Shown here in pieces: positions 53,515 to 62,907 of a stretch of DNA of 64,000 nucleotides (the stretch's first letter is position 1; each line of letters opens with the position of its first letter). The stretch is from assembly GCF_026460885.1 (NCBI RefSeq), contig NZ_JAOVZW010000008.1:372001-436000 (forward strand), read 5' to 3'. The notes beneath the pieces are model-generated. The model was not told the DNA's origin and ran no database searches. It saw only the letters and a program-made list of their open reading frames with translations. The translations under genes were made by a program, and so were the position numbers. Origin of the DNA: Chryseobacterium formosum (GTDB taxonomy: Bacteria; Bacteroidota; Bacteroidia; Flavobacteriales; Weeksellaceae).

Positions 53515-53699
53515 CACGCACGAAATTCCCCTCCACTGGAAATCGAGGAACGAGATTCGCCGAATCAAATAACTAAATAAAAAATATTGAGGCACTGGTG
53601 GCGAAAATTCAAAGAATTTTTGACGGGGTGGTTTATGCGTTATGTATAAACTACCCTGTCTCTTTGTTTCACAAAAATCAACCCCTTAAGAGTAGGGGA
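53515..53699. repeat. Composite intergenic repeat with hairpins
   Basis: The gap after the Crp/Fnr gene starts with AATTCCCCTCCACTGG and continues with GGCACTGGTGGCGAAAATTC and TTTTTGACGGGGTGGTTTAT, a sequence type widely repeated between genes of Chryseobacterium-like bacteria. A 13-bp hairpin GGGTGGTTTATGC/GTATAAACTACCC (53626-53656) and a shorter CCCCT/AGGGG hairpin (near 53682-53699) follow. They probably end the upstream operon. No gene is visible. Confidence 0.5.
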
Positions 53700-53734
53700 A
53701 ATTTAAGCTCCTTTTTTTTTCTTTAAATGCATTT

Positions 53735-53779
53735 ATTAAACTAGTTAAATGCACAGCAATTTTCACCACCATAAATTTG
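53735..53779 (+). promoter_or_regulatory. Palindromic operator and promoter 2 (pirin)
   Basis: ATTAAACTAGTTAAAT at 53735-53750 and TAAATTTG at 53772-53779, 21 bp apart as in copies 1, 3 and 4. It overlaps an ATG at 53749, which therefore cannot be the pirin start. Confidence 0.8.
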
Positions 53780-53811
53780 TCCTATCAATAACGAATAAAC
53801 AACCAAAAGAT

Positions 53812-54687
53812 ATGGACAGAAAAGATTTTTTAAAGAAAGGACTACTCGGAACAGGAATGTTTGTAGCAACCGCTTCATTGGGAAATACAATGAAAAATGA
53901 GATTGACGAAATCGAGCCACTGGAGCCGATCGGATACAATCATTTACCAAACACTGATTCAAAAATCAAAGACAATTCTGTGATTCACAAAGCGGATTCC
54001 AGAGGGATGGCAGACCATGGCTGGTTGGTGAGCAATCATACATTCAGCTTTGCCAATTATCACAATCCGGAAAGAATGCATTTTGGTGTTCTCAGAGTTT
54101 TGAATGACGATAAAGTAGAGGCGGGAAGAGGTTTCGGAACGCATCCTCACGACAATATGGAAATCATCAGTATTCCGTTGGAAGGAGATTTGGAGCACAA
54201 AGACAGTATGGGAAATTCAGCAATTATCAGGAGTGGAGACATTCAAATGATGAGCGCAGGAACAGGAATTATGCACAGCGAATTCAATAAAAATAATGAC
54301 AGTTTGGTGAAGTTTCTTCAAATTTGGGTGTATCCAAACAGAAGAAATGTGACACCGAGATATGACCAGATAACTTTAGACAAGTCAAAAGGTCAGAATC
54401 AGTTCCAGCAGATACTTTCTCCCAATGATTATGACGACGGGGTTTGGATTCATCAGGATGCCTGGTTTCATTTGGGAAACTTCGGGAATCATATTGAAAC
54501 CAAGTATCAAATCAGGAAAAAAGGGAACGGTGTATATGCTTTTATTTTAAAAGGAAGCGCAGAAATCGAAGGACAGAAAGTGGAAACGAGAGACGGTTTC
54601 GGAGTTTGGGATATTTCCGATCTAAACATCAAATCAACCTCAGAAAATACAGAAATTTTGTTGATGGAAGTTCCGATGACGATGTAA
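53812..54687 (+). CDS. Pirin-family protein with N-terminal export-like leader
   Basis: A 291-residue pirin from ATG 53812. The leader MDRKDFLKKGLLGTGMFVAT resembles an export signal (Tat-like, but with a single arginine). The pirin cupin shows the metal-binding GTHPHDNMEIISIPLEGDLE and MHSEFN sites. Pirins of the YhhW type have quercetinase activity and respond to redox stress. Transcribed from operator-promoter 2, so coregulated with the VOC operon. Confidence 0.87.
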   Translation: MDRKDFLKKGLLGTGMFVATASLGNTMKNEIDEIEPLEPIGYNHLPNTDSKIKDNSVIHKADSRGMADHGWLVSNHTFSFANYHNPERMHFGVLRVLNDDKVEAGRGFGTHPHDNMEIISIPLEGDLEHKDSMGNSAIIRSGDIQMMSAGTGIMHSEFNKNNDSLVKFLQIWVYPNRRNVTPRYDQITLDKSKGQNQFQQILSPNDYDDGVWIHQDAWFHLGNFGNHIETKYQIRKKGNGVYAFILKGSAEIEGQKVETRDGFGVWDISDLNIKSTSENTEILLMEVPMTM

Positions 54688-54833
54688 GAATTGGATAAAA
54701 TTTTTCAAATATTTATTGGGTTTTAATTAATGATATGTAAGGCATCAAACGAAATAAAATTAACATAATTTTTTTACTGATTTGCATTTCCGTAAATTTG
54801 AGCTGTAAAAATAAAAATAAATCTTAAGTAAGA

Positions 54834-56252
54834 ATGGAAAAGTATAATTACGGGGTCGTTGGTCTCGGCGTAATGGGGAGAAATCTGCTTTATAATATTG
54901 CTGATCATGGTTTTTCTGTAGCAGGATTCGATTTAGATGAAGAAAAAGTTATTGAGCTTAGAAATGGAGTGGCTGAAGGTACAAAGGTCATCGGGTCTGT
55001 TTCTCTGGAAGAATTTGTAATAGGTCTGGACATTCCGAGAAAAATTATTCTGATGGTTCCTGCAGGAAAGCCGGTCGATGCTGTTCTAGAAAATATTACA
55101 CCGTTTCTCAGCCCGAAAGATGTCGTAATTGATGCTGGAAACTCTTATTTTAAAGATACTGAAAGACGAATTGCAGATTTAACCTCTAAAAACCTGCATT
55201 TTATGGGAATGGGCGTTTCAGGAGGAGAGCAGGGTGCAAGAAGAGGACCGAGTATCATGCCCGGAGGTGATTTGGAAGCATTCAACTTAGTAAAACCAAT
55301 GCTGGAAAAGATTTCAGCAAAAGTGAACGGTGAACCCTGTACAGCTTACATGGGAAAAGGTGCTGCCGGAAACTACGTAAAAATGGTTCACAACGGTATC
55401 GAATACGCCATTATGCAATTGATCAGTGAGGCTTATGATCTTTTGAGAAAGGGAGCAAACCTGAACAACGGTCAGTTATACGAAGTTTTCAAAAAATGGA
55501 ATGAAGGAGAGATGAATTCTTTCCTCATTGAAATCACCAGAGATATTTTCAAACAGAAAGATGATTTGGCAGACGGCTTTCTCGTCGATCAGATTTTAGA
55601 TAAAGCGGGAGCAAAAGGAACAGGAAAATGGACTTCTGAGCAGGCAATGGAAATCGGCGTTTCAATTCCTACAATCGACATTGCTGTAACGTCAAGAATT
55701 TTGTCTGCTTATAAAAATGAGCGTATTCAGGCGTCTCAATTATATTCAAAAGAAAAAATTGCAAGTCCTGAAAATACAGAATTATTTATTAAAGAAGTTG
55801 GTGATGCATTGTATCTGGCTACGTTGATCAGTTATGCACAAGGCTTGGCATTGTTAGTAAAAGCTTCTGAAGAATATCAGTTTGAAACTCCTTTGAAAGA
55901 TGTTGTCAAAATCTGGAGAGGCGGTTGCATTATCCGTTCTGTCTTATTAGAAAAATTCTATCAGGCTTATTCTACAGATGAAAATTTATCTAATATTTTA
56001 TTAAACGGAGATATTTCTGAAATCGTTAAAAATAAAATTTCCTCATTAAGAAACACTGCATCCTTCGCTGTTTCAAATGGAATCCCAAGCCTGGGAATTC
56101 AATCTGCTTTAGGTTATTTTGATGCGTACACAACTGAATCTTTGCCAGTAAATCTTCTTCAGGCTCAACGCGATTATTTCGGGGCACACACGTATCAAAG
56201 AGTAGATAGAGAAGGAGTTTTTCACACATCCTGGAACACAGAAAATAATTAA
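54834..56252 (+). CDS. gnd: 6-phosphogluconate dehydrogenase (decarboxylating)
   Basis: A 472-residue enzyme: N-terminal NADP-binding GVVGLGVMGRNLLYNIADHG, then GVSGGEQGARRGPSIMPGG and the catalytic GKGAAGNYVKMVHNGIEYAI (lysine and histidine), and C-terminal all-helical domain. It converts 6-phosphogluconate to ribulose 5-phosphate, producing NADPH and CO2. A -7 box TAAATTTG lies at 54793-54800, without the operator palindrome. First gene of gnd-zwf-pgl. Confidence 0.97.
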   Translation: MEKYNYGVVGLGVMGRNLLYNIADHGFSVAGFDLDEEKVIELRNGVAEGTKVIGSVSLEEFVIGLDIPRKIILMVPAGKPVDAVLENITPFLSPKDVVIDAGNSYFKDTERRIADLTSKNLHFMGMGVSGGEQGARRGPSIMPGGDLEAFNLVKPMLEKISAKVNGEPCTAYMGKGAAGNYVKMVHNGIEYAIMQLISEAYDLLRKGANLNNGQLYEVFKKWNEGEMNSFLIEITRDIFKQKDDLADGFLVDQILDKAGAKGTGKWTSEQAMEIGVSIPTIDIAVTSRILSAYKNERIQASQLYSKEKIASPENTELFIKEVGDALYLATLISYAQGLALLVKASEEYQFETPLKDVVKIWRGGCIIRSVLLEKFYQAYSTDENLSNILLNGDISEIVKNKISSLRNTASFAVSNGIPSLGIQSALGYFDAYTTESLPVNLLQAQRDYFGAHTYQRVDREGVFHTSWNTENN

Positions 56253-56262
56253 AATTCAGAAA

Positions 56263-57744
56263 ATGAGCGACAATACAATCCTGCACCCAACGACTATTGT
56301 AATTTTTGGTGCGACTGGAGATTTGGCAAAAAGAAAGCTTTTTCCTGCATTTTATAATTTGTATATTGATGGCAGAATGCCGAAGGGCTTCAATATTTTA
56401 GCTTTGGGAAGAGCCGAAAATACAGATGAAAAATTTAGATCTTACGTAAAAGAAAATCTTGAGAGTTTTTCAAGAAGGAGTATAGCATCGGAAGACTGGG
56501 CCGGGTTTCAGGCACACATCAGCTACTTTCAGCATCAGCTGGACGAAGAAAGTTCCTACCAAAATTTATATCAGAAACTGGAAAGCTTTGATAAAGTGTA
56601 CGGAATGAGAGGGAACAGGCTGTTCTATCTTTCTATTGCACCGAACTTTGTTTCGGTTATTTCAAATCATATTAAGAACACATCGATCGCTTCCGATCCG
56701 GCAAAAGACCGAATTATTATAGAAAAGCCTTTTGGTCATAATAAAGAGTCTGCTATAGAACTGAATAATCTACTTTCTCAAACCTTTCAGGAAGAACAGA
56801 TTTACCGTATCGATCATTATTTAGGAAAGGAAACGGTTCAGAATATTTTAGCATTCAGGTTCGGAAATTCAATTTTTGAGCCTCTGTGGAACCAAAGACA
56901 TATCGAATCTGTCCAGATTACCGTGGCAGAAGAAGTGGGTGTAGAAACGAGAGCTGGATTTTATGAGCAGACAGGTGCTTTGCGCGACATGATTCAGAAT
57001 CATCTTTTACAGATTCTCTGCATGGTTGCCATGGAACCACCGGTTTCACTGGAGTCCGGTGAAATCAGAGACCGTAAAGTGGATGTTTTAAAATCAATCC
57101 GCAGAATTTCGCCCGAAAAAGTAGATCATTATGCTGTTCGGGGCCAATATGGACGGGGTAAAGTAAATGGATTAAAAGTAAACGGTTACCGCCAGGAAGA
57201 AGGAATTGCACCTGATTCAAATACAGAAACCTTTGTGGCCATTAAATTTTATTTAGATAATGAAAGATGGGAAAGCGTTCCTTTCTACGTTCGTACCGGA
57301 AAGAAAATGAAGGAAAAGCATTCTTACATTACCATTCAGTTTAAACCGCTCCCTCATTCTGCATTTTCAGAAAGTACATCTCTTCTGTCTGCCAACCGGT
57401 TGATTATCAACATCCAGCCACAAATGGATATCAGGCTGCAGTTCATGTCAAAAAAACCCGGACTTTCATTAGAATTGAAACCCGTAGAGATGATCTTTGA
57501 CAATTTTGCATGTCAGACCGATACTCCGGAAGCTTACGAAACGCTTCTTTTAGAGGCACTTGTAGGTGATCTTACATTGTTTATGCGTTCTGATCAGGTA
57601 GAAGAAGCTTGGGATGTTGTAAAAACAATTCAGGAAACCTGGGAAAAAACGAAGGATTCATCTTTTCCGAATTACGAAGCAGGAAGCTGGGGACCTGATG
57701 ACAGCAATGCTTTGGTTGAGAGACAGGGAAATCAGTGGGTTTAA
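56263..57744 (+). CDS. zwf: Glucose-6-phosphate 1-dehydrogenase
   Basis: A 493-residue enzyme with FGATGDLAKRKLFPAFYNLY for NADP binding, IIEKPFGHNKESA and the catalytic RIDHYLGKETVQNILAFRFG. It oxidises glucose 6-phosphate to 6-phosphogluconolactone with formation of NADPH. It lies 10 bp behind gnd and 19 bp before pgl, so the whole oxidative pentose-phosphate branch is one operon. Confidence 0.97.
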   Translation: MSDNTILHPTTIVIFGATGDLAKRKLFPAFYNLYIDGRMPKGFNILALGRAENTDEKFRSYVKENLESFSRRSIASEDWAGFQAHISYFQHQLDEESSYQNLYQKLESFDKVYGMRGNRLFYLSIAPNFVSVISNHIKNTSIASDPAKDRIIIEKPFGHNKESAIELNNLLSQTFQEEQIYRIDHYLGKETVQNILAFRFGNSIFEPLWNQRHIESVQITVAEEVGVETRAGFYEQTGALRDMIQNHLLQILCMVAMEPPVSLESGEIRDRKVDVLKSIRRISPEKVDHYAVRGQYGRGKVNGLKVNGYRQEEGIAPDSNTETFVAIKFYLDNERWESVPFYVRTGKKMKEKHSYITIQFKPLPHSAFSESTSLLSANRLIINIQPQMDIRLQFMSKKPGLSLELKPVEMIFDNFACQTDTPEAYETLLLEALVGDLTLFMRSDQVEEAWDVVKTIQETWEKTKDSSFPNYEAGSWGPDDSNALVERQGNQWV

Positions 57745-57763
57745 AATTTAAGCAAAGAACAAA

Positions 57764-58474
57764 ATGAAAACTACGATATTTGATAATCTAGACACATTAT
57801 ACAAAAAGTCAGCAGACACTTTTGTTGAACTTTCAGAAAAGTCTATCCAAAAACATGGGAAATTTACAGTTGCATTAAGTGGCGGTTCTTCTCCGAAAGC
57901 CATTTTCAGTTTATTGGCAAATCCGGAATATGCCGGTAAAATAGAATGGAACAAAGTATATTTTTTCTGGGTAGATGAAAGATGGGTTTCTTTGGATGAT
58001 GAAAAAAGCAATTACAAAATGACTCTGGAAATGCTTCTATCTAAAGTTCCGGTAAATGAAAATCAGGTTTTTCCCATGTACAAAGATGGAGTTGAACCTA
58101 AAGATTATGCTAAAGAATATGAAGCGCAAATCCGAAATGTTTTGGGTGATGACGGCATTTTTGATTTTATCCTTTTAGGAATGGGCGATGATGGGCATAC
58201 GGCTTCATTATTTCCAGGTGAAAAGGTTTTACATGAAAAAGAAAAATGGGTTGATGCCTATTATCTGAAACCTCAGGAAATGCACCGAATCACTTTGACT
58301 GAGCCGATCATCAATAAAGCTGAAAATATTTTGATTGTCACTTTTGGTCAATCTAAAAAACATGCTCTGAATGAAGTTTTAAATGGAGCATATCATCCTG
58401 AATTATATCCGCTTCAGTTAATTGAAAAGAAAGAAGGAGTACAGATTTTTACTGACGAAGAAGCAACAAATTAA
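57764..58474 (+). CDS. pgl: 6-phosphogluconolactonase
   Basis: A 236-residue lactonase of the NagB/RpiA fold: TVALSGGSSPKAIFSLL, NKVYFFWVDERWVSLDDEKS and LLGMGDDGHTASLFPG. It hydrolyses 6-phosphogluconolactone. Third gene of the operon; 30 bp later lies operator copy 3. Confidence 0.95.
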   Translation: MKTTIFDNLDTLYKKSADTFVELSEKSIQKHGKFTVALSGGSSPKAIFSLLANPEYAGKIEWNKVYFFWVDERWVSLDDEKSNYKMTLEMLLSKVPVNENQVFPMYKDGVEPKDYAKEYEAQIRNVLGDDGIFDFILLGMGDDGHTASLFPGEKVLHEKEKWVDAYYLKPQEMHRITLTEPIINKAENILIVTFGQSKKHALNEVLNGAYHPELYPLQLIEKKEGVQIFTDEEATN

Positions 58475-58504
58475 TTTTGCATTTTTTTTCGCTAAACTGA
58501 TTTA

Positions 58505-58549
58505 ATTAAACTGGTTAAATGTACAGTGAACTTTTTCATCATAAATTTG
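58505..58549 (+). promoter_or_regulatory. Palindromic operator and promoter 3, without a downstream gene
   Basis: ATTAAACTGGTTAAAT (58505-58520, one change from the other copies) and TAAATTTG (58542-58549) with 21-bp spacing. There is no reading frame before a terminator at 58656-58695, so it appears to drive a short noncoding transcript. Confidence 0.7.
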
Positions 58550-58554
58550 TCCTG

Positions 58555-58695
58555 TCATTAATCTTCGAAAAGTTAAAAAATACTTTGAAAAAAGAATGAT
58601 AATATCATAATAAAAAATTAAACACTCATTCATTTTTGAGTGATATATTATAATGAATAAGACTTGGGTTTAATATCCGGGTCTTATTTTTTTTT
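58555..58695 (+). ncRNA. Candidate regulated small RNA
   Basis: Behind operator-promoter 3, about 140 nt contain no frame longer than seven codons, a hairpin CACTCA/TGAGTG (58623-58642) and then a strong terminator AATAAGACTTGG/CCGGGTCTTATT (58656-58667 with 58677-58688) followed by a long T-run. Promoter, hairpin and terminator together are the outline of a bacterial sRNA. The alternative is a relic of a deleted gene that kept its promoter. Confidence 0.5.
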
Positions 58696-58849
58696 ATCCA
58701 AATTTTGCAGATAAAAATTTCAATTTTATTTATAAAATACTGATAATCATGATTTTAATTTTGTGTTATTCTCTTTGTAGATCACTATACTTAAGTATGT
58801 CTGAAATTCAATAAAAGTAAATTTAATTTTTTTTCAATAAAAATGATTT

Positions 58850-58894
58850 ATTAAACTAGTTAAATGTGCAGGGTTTCCCGTCGCCCTAAATTTG
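58850..58894 (+). promoter_or_regulatory. Palindromic operator and promoter 4 (isochorismatase cluster)
   Basis: ATTAAACTAGTTAAAT (58850-58865) and TAAATTTG (58887-58894), 21 bp apart. The whole ~70-bp segment, including ATGTGCAGG and TTTGTCATATCAAAATC, is nearly the same as operator 1, pointing to a duplicated promoter. Confidence 0.8.
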
Positions 58895-58978
58895 TCATAT
58901 CAAAATCAAACAGATATTAAAAAGATTTTGAAAATCGATCACACATTATAACAAAACAACATTTAAAAATCAAACATT

Positions 58979-59668
58979 ATGAAAAAGTTAATCTTAACAT
59001 TCGCAACAGTAGTATTATCAGTAACAGCATTTGCTCAGAAACCTGGAAAATCGATGTTGAACCCAACCAACCACGCTTTGGTTTTAATTGACCACGAAGG
59101 ACAAATGGCGTTCGCTACAAAAAGCATCAGTATGGAAGAATTGAGGAACAATGTTGCTTTGATTGCAGGTGGTTCAAAAATCTTCAACATTCCAACTGTG
59201 GTGACTACAGTTGCAGAAAAATCTTTTGCAGGACCCGTTTTTCCGGAAATCTCAGAAGCTTATCCTGAATCGACTAGCGGATATGTAGACAGAACGACGA
59301 TGAATACTTGGGAAGATTTGAACGCTCACAAAGCGATTACAGGAAAAAACAAAAAGAAATTGGTTTTGGCTGGTCTGTGGACGAGCGTTTGTATCGTAGG
59401 CCCGGCTTTATCGGCCATCGATGAAGGTTATGAAGTGTATGTGATTACGGACGCTTCAGGTGATATTTCAAAAGAAGCTCACGACCAAGCGGTTACAAGA
59501 ATGGTTCAAGCGGGTGCACATCCGATTACATCTGTTCAGTATGTTCTTGAATTACAGAGAGATTGGTCTAGAAAAGAAACTTACAAACCGGTCAATGATT
59601 TAATGAAAAAATATGGTGGTGCTTACGGATTGGGAATTCAGTATGCTCAGGATATGCTTAAACACTAA
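58979..59668 (+). CDS. Exported isochorismatase-family hydrolase
   Basis: A 229-residue protein with a signal peptide (residues 1-20, ending AFAQ). The cysteine-hydrolase fold shows D38 in LVLIDHEGQMAF and the catalytic C138 in GLWTSVCIVGPALS. Relatives include YcaC-type hydrolases. The periplasmic location is unusual for the family. It stands behind operator 4 and a terminator at 59685-59710 lies between it and the amidohydrolase gene. Confidence 0.87.
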   Translation: MKKLILTFATVVLSVTAFAQKPGKSMLNPTNHALVLIDHEGQMAFATKSISMEELRNNVALIAGGSKIFNIPTVVTTVAEKSFAGPVFPEISEAYPESTSGYVDRTTMNTWEDLNAHKAITGKNKKKLVLAGLWTSVCIVGPALSAIDEGYEVYVITDASGDISKEAHDQAVTRMVQAGAHPITSVQYVLELQRDWSRKETYKPVNDLMKKYGGAYGLGIQYAQDMLKH

Positions 59669-59684
59669 TCAAATTTCAACAGAG

Positions 59685-59710
59685 GCAGGTTGAAACCGAC
59701 CTGCTTTTTT
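59685..59710 (+). terminator. Terminator after the isochorismatase gene
   Basis: The 8-bp stem GCAGGTTG/CGACCTGC with a 4-nt loop is followed by six T residues. It overlaps a possible ATG at 59690 and so rejects that start for the next gene. Confidence 0.8.
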
Positions 59711-59734
59711 CTTCAAACCATTAAAAAGTACATT

Positions 59735-61507
59735 ATGAAACCTCTCCATAAAATTCTATTCTCATTCGTCTTAGGTGCCGGATTGTTTAACGCTCAGAAA
59801 GCAGATTTAATAGTAACGAACGGAAAAATCACGACAATGGATGATAAAAATCCGGAAGTTCAGGCGGTTGCCATTAAAGACAACAAAATTTTCCAAACCG
59901 GAACAAATGCTCAGATTTTAAAACTGAAAGGAAGCGCTACAAAAATCATCGATGCTAAAGGAAACCGTGTGATTCCTGGATTGTTTGACAGTCATTTGCA
60001 TGTCATCCGTGGTGGAAGATTTTACAATACAGAACTTCGCTGGGACGGTGTTAAAACTTTGAAAAGAGCTTTGGAAATGTTAAAAGAGCAGTCTCAGAGA
60101 ACACCAAAAGGGCAGTGGGTAAGAGTAATCGGAGGCTGGAATGAATATCAGTTTGAAGAAAAAAGACTGCCGACTTTAGCAGAAATCAACGAAGCGACAG
60201 GCGATGTTCCGGCTTTCATGATGTATCTCTACGGAAAAGCCTGGCTGAACAAATCAGGTTTAAAACAATTAAACATTACTGGTGAAACGCCAAATCCGGC
60301 TCAGGGCTTAATTGAAAAAGACAACAACGGCGACCCGACAGGTCTTTTGGTTGCAGAACCAAATGCATTTATTCTCTATTCAACTTTAGCAAAATTACCT
60401 GAGCTGACCGAAGCTGAAAAAGAAAATTCAACGCTTCAATATATGACTGAACTGAATCGTCTTGGCGTAACAGCGGTAATGGATGCTGGCGGTGGTTTTC
60501 AAAACTTCCCAGATGATTACGGAACAACTGATGCTTTAAATAAAAAAGGAAAAATTACCGTTCGTTTGCCTTACTATTTATTTGCTCAGAAAAAAGGTTC
60601 TGAATTAGCAGACTATACAAAATGGACAGGAATGGTAGACATCGATGACCACGGGCACAACGACCACAACGGAATTGATTATCACGTAGAAGGCGGAGGC
60701 GAAAATCTGGTTTCAGACGGTGCTGATTTTGAAAATTTCCTTTTCCCAAGACCGGAATTGCCAGCAACGATGGAGAAAAGTATGAAAGAAGTCGTAAGTC
60801 TTTTGGTGAAAAAAAGATGGCCTTTCAGAATTCACGCAACTTATAATGAAAGCATTACCAGATTCTTAAATGTGATTGAAGAAGTGAATAAAGAGACACC
60901 TTTGAACGGATTGGTTTGGTTTTTTGACCACGCAGAAACAGTTTCTGAAGACAACATGAAACGCATCAAAGCTTTAAACGGCGGAATTGCAGTACAGCAC
61001 AGAATGGCGTATCAGGGTGAAAGTTTCATCCACCGTTATGGGAAAAAAGAGGCTTTAGCTTCTCCGCCTGTTAAAAAAATGCTCGAGATGGGAATTCCTG
61101 TAGGATTGGGAACAGACGGAACCAGAGTCGCAAGTTATAATCCGTGGGTGGCTTTGTACTGGATTACATCAGGAAAAACTTTGGGCGGGACTCAGGTGAT
61201 GGCAAAAGAAAATGCTCTGGACAGAAAAACAGCGTTGTCACTTTCCACTTTTGGAGGATATGAATTGATAAAGGATTATGAAAAGGGAAAAATCAAAAAA
61301 GGATATTTCGCTGACCTTACGATTTTAGATAAAGATTATTTCAGCGTCAATGAAGAAGAAATCAAAAAAATTACTTCAAAATTAACTATTGTTGACGGAA
61401 AAGTGGTTTATGGAGACGAAACCTACAAAACAGTTTCTCCAGCTATACTTCCGGTTCTTCCGGAATGGTCTCCTGTAAAATATTACGGCGGATATCAAAC
61501 GAAATAA
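59735..61507 (+). CDS. Exported amidohydrolase (YtcJ-like)
   Basis: A 590-residue metal hydrolase from ATG 59735. A signal peptide (ending LFNAQ, ~20 residues) precedes DLIVTNGKITTMDDKNPEVQ, the metal motif GLFDSHLHVIRGG, and further ligands in FFDHAETVS, VQHRMAYQGE and GLGTDGTRVASYNP. YtcJ-type enzymes hydrolyse amide or cyclic amide substrates. It lies in the secreted hydrolase cluster together with isochorismatase and a porin. Confidence 0.88.
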   Translation: MKPLHKILFSFVLGAGLFNAQKADLIVTNGKITTMDDKNPEVQAVAIKDNKIFQTGTNAQILKLKGSATKIIDAKGNRVIPGLFDSHLHVIRGGRFYNTELRWDGVKTLKRALEMLKEQSQRTPKGQWVRVIGGWNEYQFEEKRLPTLAEINEATGDVPAFMMYLYGKAWLNKSGLKQLNITGETPNPAQGLIEKDNNGDPTGLLVAEPNAFILYSTLAKLPELTEAEKENSTLQYMTELNRLGVTAVMDAGGGFQNFPDDYGTTDALNKKGKITVRLPYYLFAQKKGSELADYTKWTGMVDIDDHGHNDHNGIDYHVEGGGENLVSDGADFENFLFPRPELPATMEKSMKEVVSLLVKKRWPFRIHATYNESITRFLNVIEEVNKETPLNGLVWFFDHAETVSEDNMKRIKALNGGIAVQHRMAYQGESFIHRYGKKEALASPPVKKMLEMGIPVGLGTDGTRVASYNPWVALYWITSGKTLGGTQVMAKENALDRKTALSLSTFGGYELIKDYEKGKIKKGYFADLTILDKDYFSVNEEEIKKITSKLTIVDGKVVYGDETYKTVSPAILPVLPEWSPVKYYGGYQTK

Positions 61508-61536
61508 CTAATTCCTGAAAACTCAAACCTAAATCA

Positions 61537-62907
61537 ATGAAAAAGCTAAATCTAATACTATTTATCACTCAGATTTTTCTTTCGGTAAATGTCTCCGCAC
61601 AATTTAAACTGATGAGGTTTGATGAAAATTATTCCACATACAAAGATTCTGCAGACACATTTTACAATTCCATCAAATACATTCCGCTTTCTGAAAAAAA
61701 TAACAATAAATATTTATCATTAGGCGGAGAGGCGAGAGCAGAGTTTGTAGAATTTAATAATGAAGATTGGGGAAGATTGGGAATCGGAAGCAATCCGTTT
61801 TTTATCCAGAGATATACGGTTCACGCAGATTTGCATTTAGGTTCAAGAGTGCGAGTGTTCGGACAGTTGAGAAGTGCTTGGGAAAACGGAAGAAAAAACG
61901 GGCCGAGACCGATTGACGAAGACCATCTGAATGTTCAAAACCTTTTCATAGACGTTGATGTGATTAAAAATGAAAAAGAAAAACTGACCGTTCGTGCAGG
62001 AAGACAGGAGCTGGATTATGGAAGCGGAAGATTGATTTCTGTACGAGAAGGTCCGAACTTGAGACTCTATTTTGACGGACTGAAACTGATGTACAAAAGA
62101 GGAAATTTCAAATCGGATGCGTTTATGATGATGGCGAGTGAAATCGGTACGGGAGTTTTTGACAACAAACCTTTAAAATCGGTCAACCTTTGGGGAAGTT
62201 ACAATACTTTAGTTCTTCCGAAAAGCGGAAATTTAGAGTTCTATTATCTGGGAATTCACAGAAAAGAATCACGTTTCGAAGACGGAATAGGAGACGAGAC
62301 AAGACATACTTTGGGTGGAAGATTTTACAGATACGGTGGTGGTTTTATTTACAACTTTGAAGGCGCTTATCAGTTCGGGAATTTCAATAAAGGAACAATC
62401 AGCGCGTGGACAGCTTCTGCAGATATTGGTTATATGTTTGAAAATGTAAAAGGAAAACCAACCATCAATCTTCGAAACGATTACATTTCCGGAGACCGAA
62501 ACAGAGAAGATGGCAAATTGGGAACTTTCAATCCATTATATCCAAAAGGTGGTTATTTCGGATTCAATCCACAAATCGGACCTGTGAATTTGATTGACAT
62601 TCATCCTTATGTAACCGTAGATTTGAATAGTAAAATGACGGTTCAGGCCGATGTGGTTTTCAACTGGAGATATTCTACGCAGGACGGCGTTTATAGACCG
62701 AGCGGTTCTTTAAATCTGACTTCAATGAATTCTAAAAAGAAATACATCGGGACGGCTTTCCTTGGAAGCTTTAATTATAAAATCAATAAATCTTTCACGT
62801 TTAATACAGGAATTCAATATTTCAAAACGGGAGAGTTTGTAGACGATATTATCGAAAATGATAAAAACGGACTTTTTATTAATTCAAGAATTGTCTTCAA
62901 ATTTTAA
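61537..62907 (+). CDS. Alginate-export-family outer-membrane porin
   Basis: A 456-residue protein with a signal peptide (ending VSAQ) and an alternating beta-barrel pattern; YLSLGGEARAEFVEFNNEDW near residue 60, VRAGRQELDYGSGRLISVRE and YVTVDLNSKMTVQADVVFNW match alginate-export (AlgE-like) barrels. The C-terminus ends in aromatic F (IVFKF), as in outer-membrane barrels. It probably forms a channel for the substrate of the adjacent exported hydrolases. It follows the amidohydrolase by 29 bp. Confidence 0.85.
   Translation: MKKLNLILFITQIFLSVNVSAQFKLMRFDENYSTYKDSADTFYNSIKYIPLSEKNNNKYLSLGGEARAEFVEFNNEDWGRLGIGSNPFFIQRYTVHADLHLGSRVRVFGQLRSAWENGRKNGPRPIDEDHLNVQNLFIDVDVIKNEKEKLTVRAGRQELDYGSGRLISVREGPNLRLYFDGLKLMYKRGNFKSDAFMMMASEIGTGVFDNKPLKSVNLWGSYNTLVLPKSGNLEFYYLGIHRKESRFEDGIGDETRHTLGGRFYRYGGGFIYNFEGAYQFGNFNKGTISAWTASADIGYMFENVKGKPTINLRNDYISGDRNREDGKLGTFNPLYPKGGYFGFNPQIGPVNLIDIHPYVTVDLNSKMTVQADVVFNWRYSTQDGVYRPSGSLNLTSMNSKKKYIGTAFLGSFNYKINKSFTFNTGIQYFKTGEFVDDIIENDKNGLFINSRIVFKF

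Noticed and set aside
59690..59734. Earlier ATG for the amidohydrolase.
   Set aside because: It is within the stem of a terminator, and the extension would hide the signal peptide.
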